In this document: positions 14,301 to 24,500 of the stretch, one piece after another
Layout of the letters: the number at the start of each line of letters is the position of its first letter
How positions within the stretch are numbered: the stretch's first letter is position 1
Assembly: GCA_032718565.1 (NCBI GenBank)
Contig: JAVGVS010000488.1
Coordinates: 124,001 to 188,000, forward strand
Source: Distichodus sexfasciatus
Taxonomy: Eukaryota; Chordata; Actinopteri; Characiformes; Distichodontidae
Direction: 5' to 3'
Length of the DNA: 64,000 nt
The notes under the pieces: generated by a model
Told to the model about the DNA's origin: nothing
Database searches by the model: none
The model's input: the letters and a program-made list of their open reading frames with translations, nothing else
Translations under genes and position numbers: made by a program

Positions 14301-15661
14301 AGATGACTCCAATAAAATAAAATCACATAAACATCCTTGTGAAGTCCTGCCTTTTCTCTTACTTTTATCATTAAAATGTATTTTTAAAAAATAACTTTTT
14401 ATGTTTTTGGGAACTTTTACTGAGTAGAACAAAATCTGTTTCAATGAACCAACATATTACTGCCCATTGAAAATGCAGTTACCAAGCTGGATCACCCTTA
14501 TTAAAATTTTTAGTTGATTTTTTACCCATACTAACAATAAGAAATTGATGTGCTTGGATTAGATCATGATTTGATTCGATAATCAGGTCAACAATTCATG
14601 ATGTCATCATTTTTGCTACGTTACTTCACACTGCACACGACGTGGGCAGCCACAGTTACTACCGGAATGATCTTTTTAACTACAGTTTTTTTTTGCCGTA
14701 GACAAAAAATCACCAAGCAATGTCATTATGATGCAATTCAGGGGTTTTCAACTGCTTCTGTCCCAGGCACTAACACTCAGACTAAGCAGTGTGAGTGTGT
14801 GGGGAGCATTTTTTTCTATTACTTTTTAGATATTTGCATTAAATTAATCATTCATAAAGATGCCCAAATCATCTGGAAATGTTTTGAAAATGAATAATTT
14901 TTGAAGTGATTTCAGTAGTGAAACTGGATTGCACGTCATAGACCACCTGCAATGCCACTGCGGACCCCCAGGGGACAGCGTACCGCCAGTTAAAAACCCC
15001 TGTTATTATTGATTATGGCTTGCCATTGCATCAATGTGGAATCGTCCACGTCTGCATCGCGATGCATTGACTATGTGATTAATTTCAACGCCCCTAGCTT
15101 GGATGATAGAACTTTTTTTAGTTTTTTACCTCTAGTTCGAGTGTTTTAACCTCTGCTTTCTTGGTAATTTGGACAGACTCCTCCTTTGACATCCGAACAC
15201 GTCCCACCTCCTTCTCTAGGTAGCATCTCACGGGCTTGTTCAGAAAAGACTCCCCAACCTGGACCGACACTTTCTCCTTCACTCCAACATGAAATACACT
15301 GGGAGCTGTCACCAGGAATCTGTGAGAGAATGCAGGACTCTATGTTCAAATGGGGTTTAGGTAAGTTAGTAAAAGATACGTATATAGATTATATGAGGGC
15401 TTTAGAATATGTTGAAATGGCTTTGATCCGTTTTGCTGCCCCTGCTGGAACCAACTGCACATGAATAATTAGATCAGCCTCTGATTCTGTGGCCAGTTTT
15501 AAAAGCAAGTTAAAACCTGAACAGTTTTCTTTGCACCTGAATTTATTGTTGCACTTTATGTAGTTGATTTTACAAGATGTAATATTTACACTTTTACTGT
15601 GCCTCAGCACATCTAGTGTTGTTCTTTTTAGTTTATGTATTCATGTATTTTTATTACCTCT

Positions 15662-15729
<68 letters not shown>

Positions 15730-16838
15730 TAAAGCAGCGGAATGTGCAGATTAAACGAAGGTACCACACAGCTGAAATTTTTCAGGATAATTTGGAATGG
15801 TGTGAATCTAATATCTTGTAAAAATCATGATGATCAGCTAACATGTTTTTGACCTCTAGGGGTGCTAAAATGCTGCATAAATCTATGTGATGTGTCATAA
15901 CAGTGTTTTATAATTTACCTGAAATTATATAAAATCACCCAGTTCTTATATAAACACAGTTAGAGGTTAGTTTCTTTATAAACACAACTCATTAAAGATG
16001 TCATAACAAAAAAGAAGCTTCACTACCAAGTCACAAATTTCAGTTCACATCTTCAATATCATTTTACTTTATTTTATACATTCTACGTTCTGACTCCTTA
16101 TGTCTTAATATGATTAATGTACAGAACAAAATCAGACTTCTTTCATTTACGTATGTTTGTGCTTAATCCGGTGGGATTATTAGTGAAAAAGCAACAAGAG
16201 CGCAGGTTATAGGTGGATCTGCATGCGAGTAACATGCAGAGAAACATATTTAATCCATTTTATATTTAAAGATATTTTTTTTTAACTTAATAACAAACAC
16301 AGAAAATGAGTTGCTCTGTAATAACACTGTATGTCTAATTTTTTTAAAAAATTATTCAAGTTTGGTGTACAGACTATTAAATTTACCAAAACTAGTGCTA
16401 TTAAAGAAAAGCAGCAACCTTTCCCTCAAGAAAAGTATTGCAGTGGGTCACTTCTGAGTCCTTGGACTTTTAAGAGGTCAAAAAGGTGTGATCACATTTT
16501 CTTCGCAAATCTTATGACTCAGTTTATTTTCACAGTTTTCATAAACATTTTCATATATCCAAACTGTATTATTTATTCTGTTTTCTAATTTGCATCTAAT
16601 TTATTACCTGGAAATATTTAACATGCTTTAATATGTTGGAGTAAAAACCTGTTGAAGTGAAATGTCAAGTCTCAACAAGACTCTTTAGTGCAGTTCAAAT
16701 GGTTCATGACAAGCAGGTGGTGTCTATGTCCCGAGCTACAAGAAACATGCACTACTCCATGCAGCGTGCTTACCTGTCTGCAGAGACCAGCTTTGCGATA
16801 TAAACCCAACACACCAGCAAATACAGAGCAGAAGCCAT
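2343..16838 (-). CDS. Complement C4-like protein (C3/C4/C5 family), ends at in-frame stop
   Basis: Exons, 5' to 3': 16774-16838, 15130-15319, 13808-13982, 11699-11772, 11478-11566, 11276-11358, 11082-11169, 9263-9377, 9054-9186, 7752-7864, 7501-7656, 6926-7096, 6623-6808, 6316-6477, 5641-5773, 4238-4447, 3105-3216, 2343-2413. All phases agree and give 766 codons before a TAA at 2368-2370. Exon 1 is a signal peptide (MASALYLLVCWVYIAKLVSA). MG-domain landmarks follow: FLVTAPSVFHVGVKEKVSVQ, GYIFIQTDQPMYNPTQR, EFKVQKFVLPSFGVS, YTVDLSRTRSHYIPKVPF, MVPSFRLIAYYYDRNGEIIA, ALVAVDKAIYALN, YDLGCSYGGG. C4 is preferred over C3 because of YTVDLSRT, MQSYDLGC and CCEFAAQLRKKK, which resemble C4 LDLSKT, MNSYDLGC and CCQFAESLRKK. 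Known role of C4: secreted precursor that is cut to C4a and C4b, the latter binding surfaces through a thioester. The thioester region is not reached here, and no RxxR beta-alpha cleavage exon was found. Confidence 0.85.
2368..2370 (-). other. In-frame TAA in the C4-like gene
   Basis: Exon 2343-2413 reads SIIAPDSITTWEI, stop, AASLSPSHG. The family pattern is LPDSITTWEIQ followed by sequence like AVSLSPTHG, so the stop replaces a Gln codon (CAA to TAA). The phase of this exon matches both neighbours (AA+A on entry, G+GT on exit), and homology resumes right after the stop. Confidence 0.8.
2465..3041. mobile_element. hAT-like non-autonomous element
   Basis: Ends are TAGAGGTGTGAA and, in reverse, TAGGGGTGTTGAAA. 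Flanks are ATAGTAAG and ATAGTAAC, an 8-bp target-site duplication with one mismatch. Eight-base duplications and TAG/CAG-type ends are typical of hAT transposons. Related copies: 5878-6175, 14560-15096, 48968-49421, 54806-55090. Confidence 0.75.
3433..4175. repeat. Composite of two transposon fragments
   Basis: The left part starts TAGGGCTGGGCGATATGG, like the complete hAT-like element at 45240-45861. The right part ends GGTGGACACAGGCCCTA, the inverted end of the element at 49649-50299. Neither is complete, so one probably inserted into or recombined with the other. It fills the intron between C4-like exons 3105-3216 and 4238-4447. Confidence 0.5.
4238..4447 (-). CDS. Anaphylatoxin (C4a-like) exon
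   Basis: This exon of the C4-like gene encodes the anaphylatoxin domain. Six cysteines are in the canonical CC, C, C, CC order (KKCCRDGM, LTCEERKKRV, QECLEAF, KCCEFAAQLRKKK). The segment ends SSHGR before a phase-1 A/GTGGGT donor, which fits the Arg that ends C3a, C4a and C5a peptides. The next exon (3105-3216) continues VGGNELEDFFNNEVDYIRHS. In the family this peptide is released from the alpha chain by a complement protease. Confidence 0.85.
4498..4741 (-). mobile_element. tRNA-derived SINE
   Basis: Read on the minus strand, it opens with an A-box-like TGGTAGCGTAGTGGTTAG and a B-box-like GGTTCGAATCCC, then a unique body ending near AATGACAAATAATCACTCAC. Other copies: 13476-13735, 21405-21625, 46835-47045, and fragments near 26965-27015 and 34184-34260. 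It sits in the intron where the C4 beta-alpha linker exon is expected. Confidence 0.8.
5020..5380 (-). mobile_element. tRNA-like repeat with LINE-like tail
   Basis: On the minus strand it starts with GTGGTGCAGTGGTTAGCGCT and GGATTCGATCCCC, followed by text shared by many fish repeats (CATGTTCGTGTGGGTTTCCT, ACTCTAAATGGGCCCC). Related sequence is at 10462-10640. It lies in the C4-like intron 4448-5640. Confidence 0.65.
5878..6175. mobile_element. hAT-like element, 3' truncated
   Basis: Starts TAGAGGTGTGAACCTTCACTGG like the element at 2465-3041 but loses its right end. It lies in the C4-like intron between exons 5641-5773 and 6316-6477. Confidence 0.6.
7128..7330. repeat. Dispersed repeat in C4-like intron
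   Basis: The text GAGGTGGACAGTAACTAAGT and following threonine-codon-like ACTT runs resemble a repeat common in fish introns. Ends are not resolved and no coding potential is seen. Confidence 0.4.
8062..8117. repeat. (TGA)n(TTA)n microsatellite
   Basis: About nine TGA units followed by about nine TTA units, in the C4-like intron 7865-9053. Confidence 0.95.
8255..8660. repeat. Repeat duplicated within the C4-like gene
   Basis: A self-complementary start (TTGACCACTAGGGGCGCT, then CCCCTAGTGGTCAA) is followed by sequence that recurs at 15845-16140, including AACACAGTTAGAGGTTAGTT-like text and ACATCTTTAATGAG-like text. Both copies lie in introns. Confidence 0.6.
9463..11044. mobile_element. TIR element with nested SINE-like repeat
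   Basis: Left end GGGCCTCATTCACCAACCG is matched by the reverse complement of GGTGAATGAGGCTC at the right end. A tRNA-like repeat (GGCGGTGCAGTGGTTAGCAC, GGTTTGATCCCC) is inserted at about 10462-10640, and matching tail sequence lies at 10820-10930. The element fills the C4-like intron 9378-11081. The same terminal motif occurs at 18437-18455, 36940 and 37760. Confidence 0.65.
11773..13807. other. Intron of the C4-like gene, mostly AT-rich
   Basis: Apart from the SINE at 13476-13735, this intron is AT-rich. A short inverted similarity links 12640-12700 (GCAGGGTGGGCTGGCTGGAT) with 10720-10740 inside the TIR element. The stretch at 13170-13400 repeats TGGCAA/TTGCCA motifs. No exon was seen. Confidence 0.5.
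13476..13735 (-). mobile_element. tRNA-derived SINE
   Basis: Same family as 4498-4741, in the same orientation. The A-box-like TGGTGGCGTAACGGTAGGGT and a mutated B-box are at the right end, the TGACAAAAAAAAATCACTC tail at the left. Confidence 0.75.
14560..15096. mobile_element. hAT-like element with perfect 8-bp target duplication
   Basis: GCTTGGAT occurs at 14552-14559 and again at 15097-15104, directly flanking the element. The right end (TTTCAACGCCCCTA) matches the other copies; the left end has lost its first 30 or so bases yet keeps the TSD. It lies in the C4-like intron 13983-15129. Confidence 0.75.
15662..15728. repeat. (TAA)n microsatellite
   Basis: About 22 TAA/ATA units in C4-like intron 1. 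A reading frame of poly-Ile runs through it and is not a gene. Confidence 0.95.
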
Positions 16839-17060
16839 GTTCAGCTGTGTTGTGTTAGCGTTTAAGTGTGAGTCGTGGTGTTTATGCCTCTTATCTGGCT
16901 TTCATTCCCACTGCGGAGGATCCAGAAAGATACACGTACACTTACATCAGAAAGATTTATCTCCTAGAAACTGGGGTTCTTCTTGCACAATCGAGATTTC
17001 TACATTCCTATTGGACAGACAGAGGGGTCGCTTTCTGTAAAGTCATGTGATTTCATAGAA
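16839..17060 (-). promoter_or_regulatory. Putative promoter of the C4-like gene
   Basis: Directly upstream of the start codon at 16836-16838. On the minus strand it holds a CCAAT motif (17010-17014, within GTCCAATAGG) and a C/EBP-like TTGTGCAA (16983-16990). C/EBP control is known for acute-phase complement genes. No clear TATA box or transcription start can be placed, so this is inference. Confidence 0.35.
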
Positions 17061-17655
17061 ACGCTTCAATGCGTATTGCCAAATACCTGAATCAATATTT
17101 AAATTGTAAATTTGGTTAGAGAATCTTTCAGCGAGCTGCAAAATTCACATTTCTCCTCATTTGTAGAGTGACATGAATTTTTAAACTTAAATTAAGTTAC
17201 TATTCTGAAAGCCAGAAACACTGACTTCACACTGTATCCCTTCTGATGGCATTTACCTCGAAACATCTTGTTGTAAAGTAGTGTAGAACCTAAGAGCAAA
17301 TTTAAAAACTAGACCTAAAAAGATTTTAATGTCAAACTCATGAATCACATTTTACAACAACAAACAAAGACCCAGTTTCAATATTGTAGTTTTTATTTTA
17401 ACCAACAAGCATAAACAGTTTTGCAGTACAAAGCCAAAGAAAAATGCCAAAATACCAATCAAGAGATCAGCAAGTGAAAGAAAGTGATGGATAAATGAGG
17501 CAAACGTGAAGATTATCAGTGAGACTGCTTTATTTGTTTAATTCATGTTGGCATGAGTTGGATTATTTATTTTGTGTGTGTGTGTGTGTCCTTCTTCTTT
17601 GGCTAGGGTATCCAACCTGTGGCACTAGTGTGTTAGGAGAACTAGATTTGCTCTT

Positions 17656-18128
17656 TAGACCCTCCAGAATTTTGCACCCATCAAAGCTAATTCAGCCAAT
17701 CTCTACAAATTCATCCCGACCGTGCAATTTTGACCAATTACCGCAACTTTTTCATAATTTTTTGAACAATCACTGTTGTTTCCAGCAAAACATTGAGCCA
17801 TACGTCAGCAAACTCACTTCCTTCACATGCAGGAAATGTGTGTGATAAAAACGCCTCAAATTGACCTTCAAAAATAACTAAACAGTTAATGGTTGCTAAA
17901 AATAATAGTGGTTTTGATCATTTTTTCCTAATTCATTAACTAATTTAAATAAATTGTTAAAGAATCATACTAAAGAAAAATCATACTTTTTTCTGCCACT
18001 TAGTTGCATCAAAGCAGTTAAAAACCCTTCAAGTTTCATCACAATGTTTTAGAAAAGCTGCCACAAAATCAGGTATTTTAGGCTGCAACAATCTCAAAAA
18101 AAGACCTGTGAAATCCTGGACGGACTCT
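17656..18128. mobile_element. TIR element, CCCTCCAGGATTT family
   Basis: Starts ACCCTCCAGAATTTTG and ends with an inverted match, AAATCCTGGACGG. The interior has GCGGCAAC/TTGCCGC-like palindromic text. Other copies: 22236-22710, 48186-48468, 53722-54168, and partial copies at 26232-26312 and 46525-46825. Confidence 0.65.
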
Positions 18129-18239
18129 ATCCACAACCTACATTTTTGCTCTTGTTCCATTGTGGACTTCGGCAAGTGCCCCAACTGCTCAGACCATAGA
18201 GATTGTAAACGCATCACAATTTAAGGCTTAATCTTAAGA

Positions 18240-18456
18240 TGTTTAAACATTATGATGTTGTATAACAACAGAATATTTCATATTTAGTACAAATATTCAT
18301 GCAATAAAATTGGTGTAAAAATGCTCTTCGCCATTTGCTCGATCCAGTTCTTACCCAAGAGCAAATCTTGAAGAAGAAAACATTGTTGGCTATCAGAATC
18401 TTTGTGACAGCTGCGTAAACGGGTCTGAAGAACGGTTGGTGAATGAGGCCCAATGA
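18240..18456. repeat. TIR element fragment
   Basis: Right end GGTTGGTGAATGAGGCCC matches the termini of the elements at 9463-11044 and 36940-37760. The left end was not found. Confidence 0.45.
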
Positions 18457-18473
18457 TCAGAAAACTGTGTCCT

Positions 18474-19467
18474 TATCCGTTGCTGAAGGCAGCGGCAAAG
18501 CCAGAGGTATGATGTCCATGCACAACTCCTGCTAAGGGAACAGGAAGACGCAAGAATTGCGTTTGGACAATCAGCCCCTGACAGCCAAGAAGAAGAGGAA
18601 GAATCGCAGTCCAGCCAGGCAACGTGTAATCTGGAATTCCATTCTCGTCAGCTATACTGCAAGAAGTGATTGTGCTGAAAATGTAGTAGTTAAACAAAAA
18701 CCGACCAGAATTTAAATGCACAAAAATAAATGCAGCTCCAGCAACAATTAGCTTACTACTAAAATCCCCGGCAGTTGATTTATCTCTGTAAAGCAAGGGA
18801 CAAAATTAACATTTCAAACTTTAATTTAAATCCCAACATTAGCAAGTATGTGATTAAAATTCTCACTTTCTCGTTCTAACCATAACTCGAGAATCTGTTT
18901 ATGTAAAAATACAAGCACCACATATCATATGCACAATAAAGTATTTTCCCAAATAACGTCCAAATCCAGTTCATGTCATTTTCCCAATTACTCCTTTACT
19001 TTTCATTTCAGTTCCTACTTCCCATCCTCTTGTCTACCCCAACAGGGAGCTGTTCCACTGCATGGTGTGGTTTTCTCCTTTAATAACTTATAATCAAACT
19101 AATTGTCTTAAAATCCTTCATCGTTACCTTTTTAAGTGCCACGCTCAGCCTCGTTTAGCCTCTCGTAAACTTCCGACATTCCAGATAATTCCGTGTCAGA
19201 GTTTTCTGCTTTTTGCCACTCACTCTGCCTCCGTCCTGCTCCGTCTCGCTCCCTTTCTCTCTGTGTGTCGATATCTTTGTGTGAGTCTCTACATCTCTCT
19301 CTCCCTCTCATTCTATCCATCTCATTACATGCAGCACTGGGGTTACCTAAGAGACTGGGCCTCAAAAGAGAAAATCTCCCCAGTCACAATAAATGGTGAA
19401 AGTGACAGAGGACAGGGAAGGAGAAGGAGGAGGAGGGGAGAGGGAGAGAGAGAGAGGGGGAAGGAGG

Positions 19468-19498
<31 letters not shown>

Positions 19499-20420
19499 GA
19501 TGACAGGTGGATGAAGGAGAAAAGAATAAGTAGTTAGGCTTGTGTGACTTGGCTTCAGATGCTTGAGAATGTCTTAAACACTTGAGTAAGCCTGAGATGG
19601 CGGTGGACGTTAAACACGGTTTTCTAGTAAACATGATTCTCTCAAACCGCTTTTACTCATTATATTTTACTTACACTCATTACAAACCTCAAATTAGACT
19701 CAAACGCAAAATATGAGAAAGAAAAATATTTAAAACCATAAAATACATTTTACCGTTTTTCTCAAACGCGCAGATGCTACAACTCAAACTCCACATTTTC
19801 AAATCAGTTAACACACAGCCTCAAACACAAGCAAAGGGCCTTCGCATAAAGGGTCTAACAGTGTCTAAACATTTAAAACATGCAACAACGCTAATTTTGC
19901 TTTCAAACAAAATGTATGCACTCTTCCAGTCAAACAAAACATAAAATACGGCAAACACTGTAAAACAGTGCAGCTCTGCTAGTAATGGTGCTCATTCCTG
20001 TGCCATTTGATGACTTTTTACGTATAGGCCGTTTTTTCTTTTCCACAATTATCTTCCCGCAAGGGCCAAATTATGTAAAGCAAGTCAGGCTGAGGGCCAA
20101 CAAATCTATGTCACATCAGAGTTTTAATTTTATTATATTAAATGAGCTGATTACGGCCTTTCTGAAAGAGAAATCCGTTTTTGCGCATGGTGGCGTTCCA
20201 TATGACAGTCGCCAGTCACAAGCACATCATAACTGCAGCTGCCGCCATGTTGAGTTCGGCGCTTATGTCCAGTGAAAATGAAGTATCTGTCTGTCTGTCC
20301 GTCCGTCTATCTAACAACATTCAACACACAGCTTCTAAGAAAAAGCAGTTTATTATTAATAAATGTGCATATCAATGGCTGTGGAGGAAGTAACTAGTCC
20401 TAAGTCAAGTTTAAGTAAAA
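18474..20420. other. No gene recognised; purine/pyrimidine tracts
   Basis: A 107-codon minus-strand frame at 18473-18796 shows no recognisable domain and sits beside a transposon fragment. At 19230-19320 the plus strand is C/T-rich, and at 19405-19494 it is G/A-rich with a long GA run, so the two tracts could pair. The rest holds nothing I can name. Confidence 0.4.
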
Positions 20421-21232
20421 CTATTAGGCCTCATTCACACGGACGTCTGAACCAGGCGTTGTTCTGGCGTTCATGGCGCCAGGCAAATCAAAGCGTCCAC
20501 ACGTTTGGCCGGCTGCGCATAAGCTGATACGTGTGAACAACTCAAGAGCTGGCTGGCATGGAGGCTACTTCACCCACCTCTTGTAATTCCAAAACTAGTT
20601 TACTCAAGACTAACCAGCCTTCACATCACTCTTACATCACTCACTTTACCCACCTCACCCTGCTCTACAATATGACAGATGATTTAACTTAGCCTAGCCT
20701 AGCCCTAACAACAGCTAGACAGCGCTAGCAACTGATTACACTGTGTTGATCAAAACAACGCCACTTAGCTTTCCTTTAAACAAAAAGATGTTCTTCTGGT
20801 TGAGATGCTGTATTTTATCTGATGATGGGTTATGTACCAGGTGGATGTAAATGTCGTGGAAGGAAAAGTCAGGTGGTGTGTCAGCAGATATGAGTTGATG
20901 GAGAACGTCTGGAGGGTCTCACGGATCACATCCAATAATAGTGATCTTTTCCTTGTATCTCTTAAGTTCTCGGGCATTAAAATGAGAAACATCCATAACA
21001 TCGATAGGAAGCTTAACTGAAGTGAACGCCTTACAGGTAACATTAGCTAGAGCATCCAGCTGTCGGTCTGGAGCGGATTCAGTACTCATTTGGATTGCAA
21101 ACAAGCGCAGTACCGGTTATGGCGGCTACAGTTTTGTGACATCACTGCAAGGCATCAATATCCATATAGAGCAACACGTAGGTGGAACCTTCTACAGGTG
21201 TACAGACTGATTGAGGATTTGAGTGAGGCGTT

Positions 21233-21375
21233 GGGTGTTGGTGGCCTAGTGGTAGGACACTCGCCTTTGGACCAAGATGTTGTGGGTTCGAATCCGATCT
21301 CTGGTGTTACCAACATTGGGTCCCTGAGCAAGACACTTAACCCTAAGTTGCTCTCAGGAGAACTGTCCCTGAAAC
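21233..21375 (+). mobile_element. Second type of tRNA-like SINE
   Basis: A-box-like TGGCCTAGTGGTAGGACAC and B-box GTGGGTTCGAATCC, followed by ACATTGGGTCCCTGAGCAAG, a body common to several fish SINE families. It abuts the next SINE. Confidence 0.7.
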
Positions 21376-21404
21376 TAGTAAATGTAAGGCTGTAAATATT
21401 AAAT

Positions 21405-21625
21405 GTAAACGATCAGAAGGTCGCCAGTTCGAATCCCAGGACCGGTAAAGGTACCACTGAGGTGCTCATGAGAAAGGTACCACCCCAAGCACTGCTTCAT
21501 GTTAGCTGCCCACTGCTCCTTCACGGATGGGTCAAATGCAGAGGTCACATTTGGTTGTGGTGCACTGTGTTGTGTGCTGTGCTGTGGTGTGTTCACAATG
21601 ACATAATCACTCACTTTCATTCTCT
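21405..21625 (+). mobile_element. tRNA-derived SINE
   Basis: Same family as 4498-4741, plus orientation, missing the A box. B-box-like CCAGTTCGAATCCCAGG at the left; ATGACATAATCACTCAC at the right. Confidence 0.75.
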
Positions 21626-21689
21626 GCGTTAAGTGTTTGGCAAAAGGGGAGTAAAAACTGTGTGAATCCACTGAAAAAGTGTTAACATG

Positions 21690-22230
21690 TCTTCAGCTCT
21701 GCTGAGATGGTGACGATGAAGGCTAAGAGGATGCCGGTTTCTTTAGGCAGGTCTAAGCAATCGAGAAAAACTTTAATCATCTAAACAGACGACACTGCAC
21801 TTCTTAGGCTTTCGCCGGCTCAGAGGCAAGAATCAATCAGGACACTTCCTTTATGCCGCTTCCTTAGAGAACGTATATTACCGCTGACCACCGTGTTGCC
21901 ATGGCGAGCTCCACACAAAAGGGCGTGGCGTGGGAAAGCCTCCTCAGGGTCAGGAGTGAGGGTCGGGAGGGCAAAGGTCGTCAGCAGCTGGACAGGGCAC
22001 AAGAGGAGCGAAGGCTGAAGGCGGGGGTGGGGTTCACAGGGACTGAATTAGTGTCCTCAACAGAACATTAACATTGAACTGTGCAGGGGACAAAGGATTT
22101 TGAGGAGAGTGCTCCAGAAGGCCACTGCTCAGCCTCTTTAGGTGACAAACTCTGCTTCACTGACCTGCTAATGGCTAATGGCCCATGCAGAAGCTCATGG
22201 CCTTTTCTCACTGTCGGTGCGAACACGGCT
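21690..22230. other. Unique non-repeat island
   Basis: No sequence here recurs elsewhere in the window, and base composition is richer in G+C than the flanks. No splice-bounded exon or known protein motif was found. It could be a conserved regulatory block or a fragment of an unrecognised transcript. Confidence 0.3.
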
Positions 22231-22235
22231 CTTTA

Positions 22236-22710
22236 GACAGTCCCTCCAGGATTTCGCGGGCCTTTTTTGAAATTGTTGCAGCCTAAAATGCTTGATTTTG
22301 CGGCAACTTTTCCAAAAAAAAAAATTGTGACGGCTTATTTTAGGCGTTTTATAGATGCAATAAAGTTACGGGAGCAAGTGAAAGTTGCGGGAAAAAAGTT
22401 GTGATAATCTCCCCCACCTTTTAATTATTCTTAAACATTTAATTAAAATGAAGGCAACAAAATCACCGTTACTTTTGTTGACCATTAAGTTAACCATTAA
22501 GTTATTTTTGAAGGTAAATGTGAGGTGTTTTCCGAACGTAACGAGGAGGTGAGTTCGCTTGCGTGTGGCTCAATGTTTTGAGGGAAGCGACAATGATTGA
22601 TAAAAAACTGCGGAAAAGTTTGTCAAATTTGCAGGGTAGTAATGAATTCATGGGGACTGGCTGAATTTGTGTTAACAGTTGCCATCACAACATCACAAAA
22701 TTCTGGAGGG
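22236..22710. mobile_element. TIR element, CCCTCCAGGATTT family
   Basis: Starts CCCTCCAGGATTTCGCGGGC and ends AAATTCTGGAGGG, an inverted terminal pair. Same family as 17656-18128. Confidence 0.75.
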
Positions 22711-23283
22711 TGTGTTTAGACACAAATCCGATATCAAGTAAAGTTAACGCTGTTAGAAAAGTGTAAGTTACAAAGTAAAAGTTTTTTTTAATTCTGATTT
22801 GTGGATTAAAATCTGAAGTTATGAGCTGAGTATAAAGCATGGAAAGCAGTCCTGCCATTTTTGTTTCTGTTTAGAATGCTGGAGTATGACTGCAACGTTG
22901 ATTATAATAAAGACAGACTTGTTGAAGATTTCATCGCTTGAGACCGAGGGACGGTGGGTGGTCTTGCCTCACTGATCTTACTTTGTGAAAATGAAATTGC
23001 TTGCCGATAATCTCCATAATCCACAGATAAACCGGTGAAGAGACTCAGTGGGTTGACGTTCACAATTTGCTTTAAGAAGTCAGAGAAGAAAACCAGATGG
23101 AACAGTGTGCATTTTCTATATATTTTTATTGGATATAAAAATGTCAGTACATTTTATATCAGAAATAAAATACAAACTTGATTTCTGTCAAATTTCTATC
23201 CCTGATAAACCTTTCAACTGCATACATTTTCTTAAGTTTTTCTTAATATATGTCTGAAATATCACATTTTAAATTGATAACCA

Positions 23284-23845
23284 GTGCTGGGAAGGTTACT
23301 TTTAAAATATGTTCCACTACAGAATATGGAATAAATGCCCTAAAATGTCATTCGCAACGTATTCCGTTAGATTACTCAACATGAGTAACGTATTCTAAAT
23401 ACTTTGGATTACTTGCTTTTGACAACTGTATGGATGTGGCATCACACCCTTCATATTCCTCCCTCTTTCTTCTTTTAATGTGAAGTGTTGTGTGAGTTTC
23501 CAAGAGGGAAGTGTGTTTCTGCCCCGGCTCTGTGGCGCTGGCTCCTGCTCTGACTCCTCCATTGTGTGACTGCGGCGACTTACGTTAAATAGACGTTTAC
23601 ATTAGAGTCTTTGGCTGCTGTTCTGAAGGGCTTCCGGTAACGAATGGAATTGTTGTGATTTATTAGAGAGCGGATAAACATGTGAAACAGAAAAATAGTC
23701 ACGTACTCCATTATTTTTAACAGTGTAACTGTATTCCCATTACCATCCATTTAAACTGTAATGGAATACAGTTTGCCACCATTTGTAAACTGAATACGTA
23801 ACGTCGCTACATGTATTCTCTTACTCCCGAACACTGTTGATAACG
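23284..23845. mobile_element. Dispersed repeat, growth-of-TAACG type
   Basis: Begins CAGTGCTGGGAAGGTTACTT and ends near GAACACTG, with alternating GTAACG and ATTCCATT motifs. A related copy is at 61795-62390 (TGTTGGGGAGTAACGG to AACCTTCCCAACAC). Confidence 0.55.
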
Positions 23846-24099
23846 AGTCATTTTTGACAGCGACTCACTGACAGTTCAACTTCTATAATAAGCAAAATTT
23901 CCAAAAATTTCCAAAGTAAAACGGAAACATTAATATTACATTTGTAAAATAGCAAGAAACAGAACCGACTGCTATAAAGCAAAGACACAAATCAACCATC
24001 TTCTCATACAAAAGCAAAGTCTCACAACGACCCCAAGTCAATACAAAGTCTCCCCATGACACTCCTGCACGTAGAAAGCGAAAGTGTTTTTAATTTAAC

Positions 24100-24500
24100 A
24101 ATACGCTATGATGATTTATGGCTGGGAACGCTTGCGTGCTGAAGAGGGGAGGTTGAAGCGGGCCGCGGCGGGTGAGAGCGGAGTGAAGGTGAGGTCAGGC
24201 GTGCGGAGTCCGGGCCGGGTGGGGCTGAGGCCTGCTCCCGGGAGGTCAAGGGGGACACGGGGCCGAGAGCGCCAACCCCGGGGGGACAATGTCAATATGC
24301 AAATAGCGACGGTTATAGGAGCTGCCCATTTGGCTGCTAATTTACATTCCCATATGTCCCCCATGAGCCTCGGCTTTGTCTAACCGCAATCAGATTTCTA
24401 TGAGAACGTCCGTATGCGCAGTCGACCGTGCGCCTCCACTTTAGTGGGTTTGAAAAGCCTGAGGAAGCACCTGTATGTGTCAGCAAGGATCTCATGCGGT
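24100..24500. other. G+C-rich unique island, possible regulatory element
   Basis: A CpG-rich part (24120-24290) passes into an A/T-mixed part with an octamer-like ATATGCAAAT at about 24296 and CATTTGGCTGCTAATTTAC. No repeat copy exists in the window and no intron-bounded reading frame fits. It lies between the lectin gene and the C4-like promoter. Confidence 0.3.

Noticed and set aside
5641..16838. C3 or C5 as identity of the complement gene
   Set aside because: Not excluded fully, but YTVDLSRT, MQSYDLGC and CCEFAAQLRKKK favour C4; a tree would decide.
18473..18796. 107-codon minus-strand frame
   Set aside because: No recognisable domain, next to a transposon end, and no supporting splice context.
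24108..24383. Overlapping frames on both strands in the G+C-rich island
   Set aside because: High G+C lowers stop frequency; no motif, no splice signals.
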